Positions 41,944 to 50,202 of a DNA stretch of 64,000 bases are shown piece after piece. The DNA is from an uncultured Bacteroidota bacterium (lineage in GTDB: Bacteria; Bacteroidota; Bacteroidia; Chitinophagales; Chitinophagaceae): assembly GCA_938008665.1 (NCBI GenBank), contig CALLKA010000149.1, positions 3,051 to 67,050 on the forward strand, read 5' to 3'. Each line of letters begins with the position of its first letter. Position 1 is the stretch's first letter. The position numbers were made by a program, and so were the translations under genes. The notes beneath the pieces were generated by a model. That model made no database searches. It worked only from the letters and a program-made list of their open reading frames with translations, and had not been told where the DNA came from.

Positions 41944-43017
41944 ATGGATTTCAACGATCATAAATCAAAAAAAGTAGCTAATTGGCTATTATTAGGGGTA
42001 TTCATGACAGTGATCCAAGTTGGTTTGGGGGGTATTACACGTTTAACGGGTAGCGGCCTTTCCATCACGGAGTGGGATGTAGTTACAGGAGCACTTCCTC
42101 CAATGAGTGAAACTACTTGGCAGGAATTATTTGCGAAATATAAAACAACCCCTCAGTTTCAATTACTCAATTTTGATTTCACGATTACTAACTTTAAATT
42201 CATCTTTTTTTGGGAGTGGTTTCATCGTTTATGGGCACGTACCATTGGATTAGTTTTTGCTTTTGGATTTATTTATTTTTTAGCAAAAAAATATTTTCAA
42301 CCAAGGATGATCAAACCTTTGTTGATTTTATTTTTATTAGGTGCTTTACAAGGTGCTATTGGTTGGATTATGGTGGCAAGTGGGTTAGAAGGTGATGCTG
42401 TTTATGTTAAACCAACTAGGTTAGCCCTCCACTTTGTTTTTGCATTAGGATTACTAGCTTATACTTATTGGTTTGCCTTATCACTCACTGTAACACCGAT
42501 TCGCAGAAATAGTGGTAATCAGGATGCGACTGATAAAATTAGGGGCATTCGAACATTTGCATGGGTTCTTTTATTGATTTTATTTTTTCAATTAATATAT
42601 GGGGCATTGATGGCGGGACATAAAGCAGCCAATGTTGCAGCAACCTGGCCCACAATCAATGGACAGTGGTTGCCTTCCGGATTATTGAACAAGGATGATT
42701 TTTTAATGAATGCAATTAATAATACGATTTGGGTTCATTTTATACACCGGGGGCTTGCTTACTTATTATTAGTACTTGTTATTTTTTGGACTGCTCGGTT
42801 ATTAAAATTACAAGGAAACAATTTTTGGGTACGCGCCAGAATACTACCAGCGATTTTGGTATTCCTACAAATTGTTTTAGGTATTTTTACTGTACTATCA
42901 AGTGCAAATATTGTACCTGGTGTATGGGGTGGTTTTGAATGGTTGGCGCAATTGCACCAACTTGTAGGGATGTTATTCCTGCTGTCGGTAATAAATATTT
43001 TATACGCTACGAAATAA
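41944..43017 (+). CDS. ctaA: Heme A synthase (COX15/CtaA family)
   Basis: 357 residues with about eight membrane helices. QVGLGGITRLTGSGLSITEW is the family opening. The heme-ligand histidines sit in WFHRLWAR, RLALHFVFALG, HFIHRGLAYLL and QLHQLVGMLF. It oxidises the C8 methyl of heme O to make heme A for cytochrome oxidase. The pdxH gene starts 6 bp later. Confidence 0.94.
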   Translation: MDFNDHKSKKVANWLLLGVFMTVIQVGLGGITRLTGSGLSITEWDVVTGALPPMSETTWQELFAKYKTTPQFQLLNFDFTITNFKFIFFWEWFHRLWARTIGLVFAFGFIYFLAKKYFQPRMIKPLLILFLLGALQGAIGWIMVASGLEGDAVYVKPTRLALHFVFALGLLAYTYWFALSLTVTPIRRNSGNQDATDKIRGIRTFAWVLLLILFFQLIYGALMAGHKAANVAATWPTINGQWLPSGLLNKDDFLMNAINNTIWVHFIHRGLAYLLLVLVIFWTARLLKLQGNNFWVRARILPAILVFLQIVLGIFTVLSSANIVPGVWGGFEWLAQLHQLVGMLFLLSVINILYATK

Positions 43018-43023
43018 TTTTTT

Positions 43024-43668
43024 ATGCAAAAAGATATAGCTTCTATACGCCGCGATTACCAACTAGCTTCTTTAGATGAAGCTGCGACCTCCGCAAATCC
43101 AATGGATCAATTTGAACATTGGTGGGAGGATGCTACTGCAAGTAATATTGATGAAGTAAACGCATTTGTTCTTTCCACCGTTGATGCCCTACGCGCTCCT
43201 TCGTCGCGCGTAGTTTTATTAAAAGGGTATACTCCAGCAGGTTTTGTTTTTTTTACCAATTATGACAGTGCAAAAGGGCAGGAGATTGTTGCAAATCCTA
43301 TTGTTGCAATGAACTTTTTTTGGAAGGAATTAGAAAGACAAATTCGTATCACAGGCACCATCAAAAAAATTAGCATGGAAGAAAGCGATGAATATTTTCA
43401 CTCTCGTCCACTCGGTAGTCAAGTAGGTGCTATTTCATCTCCGCAAAGTAAAGTCATTCCCAATCGTGAATACCTTGAACAATTAGTTGCTACCAATTTA
43501 GAAAAGTACAAAGAAGGGAATGTGCCACTGCCTTCGAATTGGGGTGGATATATTGTACATCCTACAAATATTGAATTTTGGCAAGGACGTAGCTCTCGCT
43601 TACATGATCGTATTAAATATAATTTGTCGTCGGATGGTCAATGGACTAAAGTACGTTTAGCCCCTTAG
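43024..43668 (+). CDS. pdxH: Pyridoxamine 5'-phosphate oxidase
   Basis: 214 residues. IRRDYQLASLDE at the N-terminus, FEHWWEDA, SSRVVLLKGYTPAGFVFFTNYDSAKG (FMN/PLP contacts) and the C-terminal IEFWQGRSSRLHDRIKY are all classical. It makes pyridoxal 5'-phosphate from PNP or PMP with FMN and oxygen. Probably co-transcribed with ctaA. Confidence 0.95.
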   Translation: MQKDIASIRRDYQLASLDEAATSANPMDQFEHWWEDATASNIDEVNAFVLSTVDALRAPSSRVVLLKGYTPAGFVFFTNYDSAKGQEIVANPIVAMNFFWKELERQIRITGTIKKISMEESDEYFHSRPLGSQVGAISSPQSKVIPNREYLEQLVATNLEKYKEGNVPLPSNWGGYIVHPTNIEFWQGRSSRLHDRIKYNLSSDGQWTKVRLAP

Positions 43669-43697
43669 TTAATTTTACAAACGCATTTGATGTAAAC

Positions 43698-43735
43698 AAA
43701 AAGATCCTTCGAGTACTCGAAGGATCTTTTTGTTT
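43698..43735. terminator. Perfect palindromic bidirectional terminator
   Basis: AAAAAGATCCTTCGAG (43698-43713), TA, then its exact complement (43716-43731), with A/T tails. It sits between the convergent pdxH and transketolase genes and serves both. Confidence 0.92.
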
Positions 43736-43757
43736 TGAGCTATAATTTATTTCTTAA

Positions 43758-44723
43758 TTATTTCTTACGTCCTAATACTTTTTTAGCTGCTGCCACAATA
43801 TTCGGTGTGTCCAAGCCATACTTCGCTAATAATTGATTCGGTGTTCCACTCTCACCAAAAGTATCTTGTGTACCAATATATTCAATGGGCACTGGACAAT
43901 GTTTTGCTGCCACTTGTGCAACAGCATCACCCATACCACCAATGACATTATGTTCTTCCGCAGTTACTGCACATCCAGTTTTTGAAATGCTTGCAACAAT
44001 TGCGTCCACATCCAATGGCTTAATGGTATGTAAATTGATTACTTCAACACTGATGCCTTCTGCTTCTAATAATTTACCTGCTTCAATCGCTTTCCAAACC
44101 AAATGACCGCAAGCAAAAATTGAGATATCTTTTCCGTCACTTAATTTTTGTGCTTTTCCAATCACAAAATCAGAACCATCTTCTTTGGTAAAGTTGGGCC
44201 ATTTTGGACGACCAAATCTTAAGTACACAGGGCCTTGATAATCAGCAATTGCTTTGGTTGCCGCTTTGGTTTGATTAAAATCACAAGGTACCACAACAGT
44301 CATACCAGGTAACATTTTCATGAGTCCGATATCTTCTAATATTTGATGCGTTGCGCCATCTTCTCCTAAAGTTAATCCAGCGTGCGATGCACAAATTTTT
44401 ACATTCTTATCTGAGTAAGCAACACTTTGTCTAATTTGATCATACACTCTTCCTGTACTAAAGTTCGCAAAGGTAGTGGTGTAAGGAATTTTACCTCCTA
44501 TCGTTAATCCAGCTGCAATGCCAATCATATTTGCTTCTGCAATACCCACTTCAATAAAACGATCCGGAAATTCTTTGATGAATGGGCCTAATTTAAAGGA
44601 ACCAGCTAAATCGGCTGTTAAAACAACTACTTCGCTATTTTGTTTTGCGAGCTCATGAATACCTTCGCCAAATCCAGCTCTGGTTTCTTTTTCATTAAGC
44701 ATCACGATATCTGTTACATTCAT
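43758..44723 (-). CDS. Transketolase, C-terminal half (PYR and C-terminal domains)
   Basis: 321 residues, the usual length of the second subunit in split transketolases. RFIEVGIAEANMIGIAAGL near residue 60 holds the Glu that activates thiamine diphosphate; SHAGLTLGEDGATHQ near 115 and VTAEEHNVIGG near 255 are typical. It needs the N-terminal thiamine-binding half, which in Bacteroidota is normally next door but here is absent; the upstream neighbour is a half-length carB. Confidence 0.9.
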   Translation of the reverse strand: MNVTDIVMLNEKETRAGFGEGIHELAKQNSEVVVLTADLAGSFKLGPFIKEFPDRFIEVGIAEANMIGIAAGLTIGGKIPYTTTFANFSTGRVYDQIRQSVAYSDKNVKICASHAGLTLGEDGATHQILEDIGLMKMLPGMTVVVPCDFNQTKAATKAIADYQGPVYLRFGRPKWPNFTKEDGSDFVIGKAQKLSDGKDISIFACGHLVWKAIEAGKLLEAEGISVEVINLHTIKPLDVDAIVASISKTGCAVTAEEHNVIGGMGDAVAQVAAKHCPVPIEYIGTQDTFGESGTPNQLLAKYGLDTPNIVAAAKKVLGRKK

Positions 44724-44759
44724 ATTTTTATATTAAAGCTTTATTAAAGCGGTGATCAT

Positions 44760-46406
44760 TTAGTTTTCAAAAGTGGAATAAAAATAGGGTGTCTTTGCTT
44801 CAAACTCAGCGCTACAGGTATCCACCATTTTATAAACGCGGGTAATGCCTAATGCTTTTCGTTTCTCATATACTGCATCATCGTTGGTATTTCCTTTTAA
44901 TACTTTCGCAATTTGCATATCACTAAATCCATGTTGTTTTGCTTCCTTAATTAATTCAGTAGGGATAGAATTAATATCGTGGTTCATTAATTCTTTTTCA
45001 ATATTGCAGATAATACGTATTTGATATAAGAACCAAGAATCAATACCAGTAGCGGCTACAATGGAACGAACTGTTGATCCTTGCATTAATGCATCTTTGA
45101 TTCTGAATATACGATCCCACTTGGGTACTTTAATATACTCCATCAATTCCTCATTCTTCATCAAGCTTTTTCCATAATAACCTAAGCCAATCGCTTCATT
45201 CTCCAGGCTTTGACAAGCTTTTTGAATGGCTTCTGTAAAGCTTCTTCCAATCGCCATTACTTCACCTACGCTTTTCATTTGTAAACCTAAGGTATCATTT
45301 GCTCCTTTGAATTTATCAAAATTCCAACGAGGTACCTTTACAATTACATAATCCAAAGCAGGTTCAAAGTAGGCGGAAGTTGTTTGTGTGATTTGATTTT
45401 TTAATTCATCCAATCTATAACCAATCGCCAACTTTGCAGCAATTTTTGCAATGGGGTAACCCGTCGCTTTTGACGCTAATGCAGAGGAGCGAGAAACACG
45501 TGGATTAATTTCCACAGCTATTAATTCTTCGGTTACTGGATTTTGTGCAAATTGCACATTACATCCGCCAGCAAAATTTCCCAAACTGCGCATCATCAAC
45601 ATTGCCTTATTACGCATGTCCTGAAACGATGTATCACTTAAGGTCATTGCTGGTGCTACTGTGATTGAATCACCAGTATGCACACCCATTGGATCCAAGT
45701 TTTCAACAGTACATATAATAACTACATTATCAGCTTGGTCTCTTAATAATTCTAATTCATATTCTTTCCATCCTAGTACTGCTTTTTCAACCAATACTTC
45801 ATGCATCGGAGAGGCCTTCAAACCTTTTTCCAATGCGGCATCTAATTCACTTGCATCATGTACAAATCCGCCCCCTGTTCCACCTAAGGTGAATGACGGA
45901 CGAATTACTAATGGAAACCCAATCACCTGTGCAAATTCTTTTCCTTCTAAAAAACTATTCGCTACTCGGCTTGGAGCTACTGCTACACCAATTTTCACCA
46001 TTAATTGTCTGAACTGCTCTCTATCTTCTGCTAAATCAATCGCTGCAACATCCACACCAATCATGCGACAATTATACTGTTTCCATAATCCTATTTCATC
46101 TGCTTCCTTACATAAGTTTAATGCTGTTTGTCCACCCATTGTTGGTAGTACTGCATCAATTTGATTCTCTTGTAAAATTTGTTCAATGCTCTCCACATTT
46201 AATGGTAATAGATAAACCTTATCCGCCATCATTGGATCGGTCATGATCGTAGCTGGATTACTATTAATCAATATCACATTAATTCCCTCTTCTCTCAATG
46301 ATCTTGCGGCTTGAGAACCAGAGTAATCAAATTCGCAGGCTTGACCAATAATAATGGGTCCAGATCCTACAATTAATACGGTTTTGATGGATGTGTCTTT
46401 GGGCAT
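44760..46406 (-). CDS. carB: Carbamoyl-phosphate synthase large chain, N-terminal half only
   Basis: 548 residues against roughly 950-1070 for a full CarB. It holds the first ATP-grasp synthetase unit (GSGPIIIGQACEFDYSGSQA, VIRPSFTLGGTGGG, EINPRVSRSSALASKATGYP) and the oligomerisation domain (KVPKWDRIFRIKDALMQG to the end). It stops with a proper TAA right after YFYSTFEN, exactly where the second synthetase unit should begin. This matches the naturally split carB of some archaea and Aquifex, but the second half is not nearby. Alone it could phosphorylate bicarbonate and carbamoylate ammonia from a glutaminase, but not finish the reaction. Alternatively the gene was cut by deletion. Confidence 0.9.
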   Translation of the reverse strand: MPKDTSIKTVLIVGSGPIIIGQACEFDYSGSQAARSLREEGINVILINSNPATIMTDPMMADKVYLLPLNVESIEQILQENQIDAVLPTMGGQTALNLCKEADEIGLWKQYNCRMIGVDVAAIDLAEDREQFRQLMVKIGVAVAPSRVANSFLEGKEFAQVIGFPLVIRPSFTLGGTGGGFVHDASELDAALEKGLKASPMHEVLVEKAVLGWKEYELELLRDQADNVVIICTVENLDPMGVHTGDSITVAPAMTLSDTSFQDMRNKAMLMMRSLGNFAGGCNVQFAQNPVTEELIAVEINPRVSRSSALASKATGYPIAKIAAKLAIGYRLDELKNQITQTTSAYFEPALDYVIVKVPRWNFDKFKGANDTLGLQMKSVGEVMAIGRSFTEAIQKACQSLENEAIGLGYYGKSLMKNEELMEYIKVPKWDRIFRIKDALMQGSTVRSIVAATGIDSWFLYQIRIICNIEKELMNHDINSIPTELIKEAKQHGFSDMQIAKVLKGNTNDDAVYEKRKALGITRVYKMVDTCSAEFEAKTPYFYSTFEN

Positions 46407-46521
46407 GGCTACAAAAATATAAATTGCGCAAAACTACATAATTTTACCCGAAATTGTCTCCTTTTACACCCTAAACATTTTTGTCCTTTTTAAATGCTAC
46501 CTTCACAGCCAACTCAAGTTT

Positions 46522-46986
46522 ATGGCAGTTATCAAAGAAGGGGCTAAAGCGCCTCAGTTTAAAGGTGTTGACCAACACGGCAATACAGTTTCCATCGCAG
46601 ATTTTAAAGGTAAAAAGCTCGTATTATACTTTTACCCAAAGGACGATACACCAGGATGTACCGCACAGGCTTGTAATTTACGTGATAACTATAAAGCATT
46701 GCTTAAGAAGGGCTTACAAGTGTTAGGGGTGAGCGTAGATTCGGTTAAATCCCATGAAAAATTCATCGAAAAGTACGATTTGCCTTTTTCTTTAATAGCA
46801 GATGAGGACAAAAAAATTGTAGATAAATACAATTTATGGGGTCAAAAAAAGTTCATGGGCCGCACTTATATGGGCACAACAAGAACTACATTTTTGATAG
46901 ATGAAGCTGGGATGGTGCGCTTTATTATTGAGAAGCCAGATACCAAGGATCACACCAAAGAAATTTTAGCGATTAGCGGTTGGTAA
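46522..46986 (+). CDS. bcp: Thiol peroxidase of the Bcp/PrxQ group
   Basis: 154 residues. The peroxidatic C46 and resolving C51 lie in DDTPGCTAQACNLRD, the five-residue spacing of atypical 2-Cys PrxQ. GVSVDSVKSHEKFIEKYDLPFSLIAD and GRTYMGTTRTTFLID are also standard. It reduces peroxides with thioredoxin in the cytoplasm. Divergent from carB. Confidence 0.95.
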   Translation: MAVIKEGAKAPQFKGVDQHGNTVSIADFKGKKLVLYFYPKDDTPGCTAQACNLRDNYKALLKKGLQVLGVSVDSVKSHEKFIEKYDLPFSLIADEDKKIVDKYNLWGQKKFMGRTYMGTTRTTFLIDEAGMVRFIIEKPDTKDHTKEILAISGW

Positions 46987-47008
46987 AATCCAACTTTCAT
47001 CATATTTG

Positions 47009-47046
47009 AACACCCCGTATCTATTTAAATACGGGGTGTTTTGTTT
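47009..47046 (+). terminator. Intrinsic terminator after bcp
   Basis: AACACCCCGTAT (47009-47020) pairs perfectly with ATACGGGGTGTT (47029-47040), followed by TTGTTTT. The next ~240 bp up to 47289 are AT-rich and I see no further feature in them. Confidence 0.88.
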
Positions 47047-47289
47047 TAAATTCATTCGGCAGCATTTGTATTCCAACATTGAAAATTTATTGGAATAATT
47101 TTTTTGCTGCTTGGCTTAATAATTGAACGAACTTATTTTTTATCGCTTCGAAGGATTTCCCAATGTGAATCATCCAATTAACAACTGTTCATATACAAAT
47201 TATAAAAGCATTTATATTGATTTGTTAATATTATACACTTGATTTAAACTTTATTATTATTTTCATATCTAATTCACAAACCTTCCCCT

Positions 47290-48048
47290 ATGACAAATAA
47301 GTTAAGCTTTCTTTTAATGCTAAGCTTTTTAGCAGCTGCTTGTTCAAAAAGTTCAACAACAACAAATACGACTACGCCAATAGTGAGCGCCACAGTACCT
47401 GATGTATATAAAAAAATATATGGCGCAACCAGTATCACTTCCGATGGCACGTATATTACGATAAAATCAAATGGTGCTCCTGATCATAAAAGTTCCTATT
47501 ACGCAACGTCAAACGCCCTTTACGATAATTTTTCAGGCACTACTTTTGGCGGATATAATTTTGTAAAAAATCCAAATTCAATCGGGGAAAAATCATACGT
47601 TTTTAAAATTCCCGTTGACCCGAAAGTAGCTACCAATCATATGCCTACACAATTAGGTGCCATTGGTGTTTCATTAAATGGGGTTCCTTTTTTTAATCAG
47701 TATGCTGGACCCAATCAACCTTTAACAGGTGAAATAGTTTCCTTTGATCGTTACTGGGGTCACCCGGCGCCTACAGGACAATATCATTATCATGTGGAGC
47801 CGCTTTATTTAACTACTGTTAAAGTGACAAAATCATCTTTATTGGGATTTTTATTAGATGGTTTTCCAGTGTATGGTCCTGAGGAAAATGGCGCCTTGGT
47901 AGATAATTCAAAATTAGATGCCTATCATGGACATACTTCAGTTACTGCTGATTATCCATCAGGCATTTATCATTATCATATTACAAATACGGATCCCTAT
48001 ATTAATGGCTCAGGTTATTATGGAAGTCCTGGCACCGTTTCACAATAA
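47290..48048 (+). CDS. YHYH-domain lipoprotein
   Basis: 252 residues. Lipobox at SFLAAAC (Cys near 18) and a Ser/Thr-rich linker. The YHYH domain spans about 60-250: GVPFFNQY, HPAPTGQYHYHVEP (near 165), LLDGFPVYGP and SGIYHYHITNTDPY. The many histidines suggest metal binding, possibly copper. Its TAA is followed immediately by the next ATG. Domain sure, function unknown. Confidence 0.88.
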   Translation: MTNKLSFLLMLSFLAAACSKSSTTTNTTTPIVSATVPDVYKKIYGATSITSDGTYITIKSNGAPDHKSSYYATSNALYDNFSGTTFGGYNFVKNPNSIGEKSYVFKIPVDPKVATNHMPTQLGAIGVSLNGVPFFNQYAGPNQPLTGEIVSFDRYWGHPAPTGQYHYHVEPLYLTTVKVTKSSLLGFLLDGFPVYGPEENGALVDNSKLDAYHGHTSVTADYPSGIYHYHITNTDPYINGSGYYGSPGTVSQ

Positions 48049-48681
48049 ATGAAAGGGATATTTTATATCAAATTGATGATGGCTTGTATTTTAGTTCAAG
48101 CATGTAATAATATTGATCCAACACATTCATTTGATGTTCCAGTTGCTTCTGCTACTTTGCAAACTGAAATTATTTTACCCAAAAAATATATAAATAGTAA
48201 GGATCCCTTTATTTCCTTTCATCAGGATACCCTTTACTATCAAGATAAAAAATACAGTGGTTATATTTATGATCATTTTGAAAATAGCGATTCTGCATTT
48301 GTAGGAAGTTATTTAAATGGGATAGAGGAGGGGGTTTTTAAAAAATGGTATCGGAATAATCAACTAGGGGAGTATAGATCTTATCATGCAGGAAAAAAAG
48401 TCGGCAAGCATGTAGGCTTTTGGGAAGATGGCCAGCCTAAATTTGAATTTAATTTTATAGCCGGTGAACTGCATGGGGAATCAAATGAATGGTATCGTAA
48501 TGGCCAGGCCTATAAAGCATTTCATTATAAAATGGGCTATGAAAATGGGAGCCAAAAAATGTGGTGGGAAAACGGAATCATTCGCGCTAATTATGTGGTG
48601 AAACAAGGAAGACGCTATGGTTTGATTGGTTTGAAATTATGTATGAACCCGCAGGATTCAATTGATTTTAAAGTAAAATAA
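48049..48681 (+). CDS. MORN-repeat (YwqK-like) lipoprotein
   Basis: 210 residues. Lipoprotein signal MACILVQAC with Cys near 19. From about residue 85 there are four or five MORN-like repeats (GSYLNGIEEGVFKKWYRNN, GKKVGKHVGFWEDGQ, GELHGESNEWYRNGQ, NGSQKMWWENGI). These are often labelled antitoxin YwqK-like, but no toxin is present and an envelope repeat protein is a safer description. Zero-base spacing to both neighbours. Confidence 0.82.
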   Translation: MKGIFYIKLMMACILVQACNNIDPTHSFDVPVASATLQTEIILPKKYINSKDPFISFHQDTLYYQDKKYSGYIYDHFENSDSAFVGSYLNGIEEGVFKKWYRNNQLGEYRSYHAGKKVGKHVGFWEDGQPKFEFNFIAGELHGESNEWYRNGQAYKAFHYKMGYENGSQKMWWENGIIRANYVVKQGRRYGLIGLKLCMNPQDSIDFKVK

Positions 48682-49374
48682 ATGGGTATGCTAAAATATT
48701 TGAGCTGTTTTATTTTTTGTTTAATTCTAATAGTTGCGTGTAATAATGCGACTAATAGCAATACGGAGCAAATAAAAGACAGCTTAGTCACGCTTCCTTT
48801 TTTTAATCAACCTGATTGGACGCCGGAATGGATTGCTGAAACTGATAGCGCGTATCAAAATATCCATACCATTCCTTCCTTTTCCTTTTTAGATCAAAAT
48901 GGAAAAGTGGTTGATGAAAATTTAGTGAATGGAAAAATATATGTTGCGAATTTCTTTTTTACCAAGTGTCGTAATATTTGCCCAAAAATGACCAACAATA
49001 TGCATTTATTGCAGGAGGCTTTTATTTTGGACACCGCTATACTCTTGCTTTCTCATTCCGTCACTCCTGAAACAGATGATGTAAAGGTGTTAAATAAATA
49101 TGCGTTGGATAATAAAGTAGACGCCGAAAAATGGCATTTGCTTACCGGGGATAAAAAGGCCATATATGGTTTGGCAAAACAACAATATTTTGCAGGAGAT
49201 ACGGTAGGTTACTACCAATCAGGCAATGAGTTTTTACATACCGAGAATTTCATTTTAGTAGATCAGCATCGCCGTATTCGAGGGGTATATAACGGCACAT
49301 TACCCGTAGAAATAAATCGTATTAAGGAAGATATTGCGATTTTGAAATCAGAAATCACATCAGGTTTAAAATAA
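48682..49374 (+). CDS. SCO1/SenC-family copper chaperone-like lipoprotein
   Basis: 230 residues. Lipobox ends at C20. A thioredoxin fold carries the copper-binding C96-x3-C100 (FFFTKCRNICPKMT) and the distal His in EFLHTENFILVD, so all three ligands are present. SCO proteins load the CuA site of cytochrome oxidase or act as redox sensors. Third gene of the YHYH-MORN-SCO operon, which supports a copper-related job for the set. Confidence 0.92.
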   Translation: MGMLKYLSCFIFCLILIVACNNATNSNTEQIKDSLVTLPFFNQPDWTPEWIAETDSAYQNIHTIPSFSFLDQNGKVVDENLVNGKIYVANFFFTKCRNICPKMTNNMHLLQEAFILDTAILLLSHSVTPETDDVKVLNKYALDNKVDAEKWHLLTGDKKAIYGLAKQQYFAGDTVGYYQSGNEFLHTENFILVDQHRRIRGVYNGTLPVEINRIKEDIAILKSEITSGLK

Positions 49375-49412
49375 ATACAACACACTTTTCACAAGCCAAT
49401 TTTAATATTTAC

Positions 49413-49420
49413 TATCTTCG
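49413..49420 (+). promoter_or_regulatory. Candidate -7 element for the sterol-desaturase-family gene
   Basis: TATCTTCG, one base off TAnnTTTG, only 9 bp before the ATG at 49430, implying a nearly leaderless transcript. Confidence 0.3.
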
Positions 49421-49429
49421 CCTTATATC

Positions 49430-50188
49430 ATGGAAATACAATTTGACAAATATTTTATCGTACTACAAAATATTACTACCAGGTATTATTTCATTGGGGG
49501 GCTTGTTTTTTTATTATTTTATATCGTGTTAAAAAATAAAATAGTACAAAAAAAAATACAATCGCAATTTCCAAAAAACACCGATTATTTAAGGGAAATT
49601 GGATATAGTACCCTAACAATGTTAATGTTTGCTTTTATCCCAATTTTATTTATTTACAACCCTGCAGTTCAACCTCATACAACCTTGTATCAAAATATAA
49701 GCGATTACGGCTGGGCATATTATTTTTTAGCATTCCCAATGATGTTTGTAATACATGACACCTACTTTTATTGGACGCATCGTATTATGCATCATAAAAG
49801 TTTATTCAATATTATGCATTTGGTACATCATAAATCAACCAATCCATCCCCATGGGCTGCTTATGCATTTCATCCTTTGGAAGCAATTGTTGAGATTGGG
49901 ATTTTTGTTGTGTTTTTATTTACAATACCCGTCCATAGATCTCACATACTTATCTTTTTCCTTTTATCCATTATATATAATATGTATGGTCACTTGGGCT
50001 GGGAATTATATCCAAAAGGTTTTAGTAAAAACTGGTTTGGTAAGTGGATCAATACATCCGTAAACCATAACCAACACCATAAATATTTTAAAGGTAATTA
50101 TGGTTTGTACTTTTTATTCTGGGATCGCATTATGGGCACTATTCGCCCTGATTATGATGAAGCCTTTGAGGAAGTGAAAAGCAGATAA
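49430..50188 (+). CDS. Sterol desaturase / fatty acid hydroxylase family protein
   Basis: 252 residues with about four membrane helices. The three His clusters of di-iron membrane oxygenases are present: HDTYFYWTHRIMHH (near 109-122), HLVHHKST and NHNQHHKYF (near 206). The family hydroxylates or desaturates lipids such as carotenoids, sterols and fatty acids; no substrate can be assigned. Convergent with feoB, 14 bp apart. Confidence 0.9.
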   Translation: MEIQFDKYFIVLQNITTRYYFIGGLVFLLFYIVLKNKIVQKKIQSQFPKNTDYLREIGYSTLTMLMFAFIPILFIYNPAVQPHTTLYQNISDYGWAYYFLAFPMMFVIHDTYFYWTHRIMHHKSLFNIMHLVHHKSTNPSPWAAYAFHPLEAIVEIGIFVVFLFTIPVHRSHILIFFLLSIIYNMYGHLGWELYPKGFSKNWFGKWINTSVNHNQHHKYFKGNYGLYFLFWDRIMGTIRPDYDEAFEEVKSR

Positions 50189-50202
50189 CTGAGCATTTTA
50201 TA

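Noticed and set aside
45661..46164. 167-codon plus-strand frame
   Set aside because: It lies wholly antisense to carB, whose protein is strongly conserved, and its Ser/Thr/Pro-rich translation looks like reversed coding sequence.
48049..48681. Antitoxin of a toxin-antitoxin pair
   Set aside because: YwqK-like labels come only from MORN repeats; the protein is a lipoprotein and no toxin gene is adjacent.
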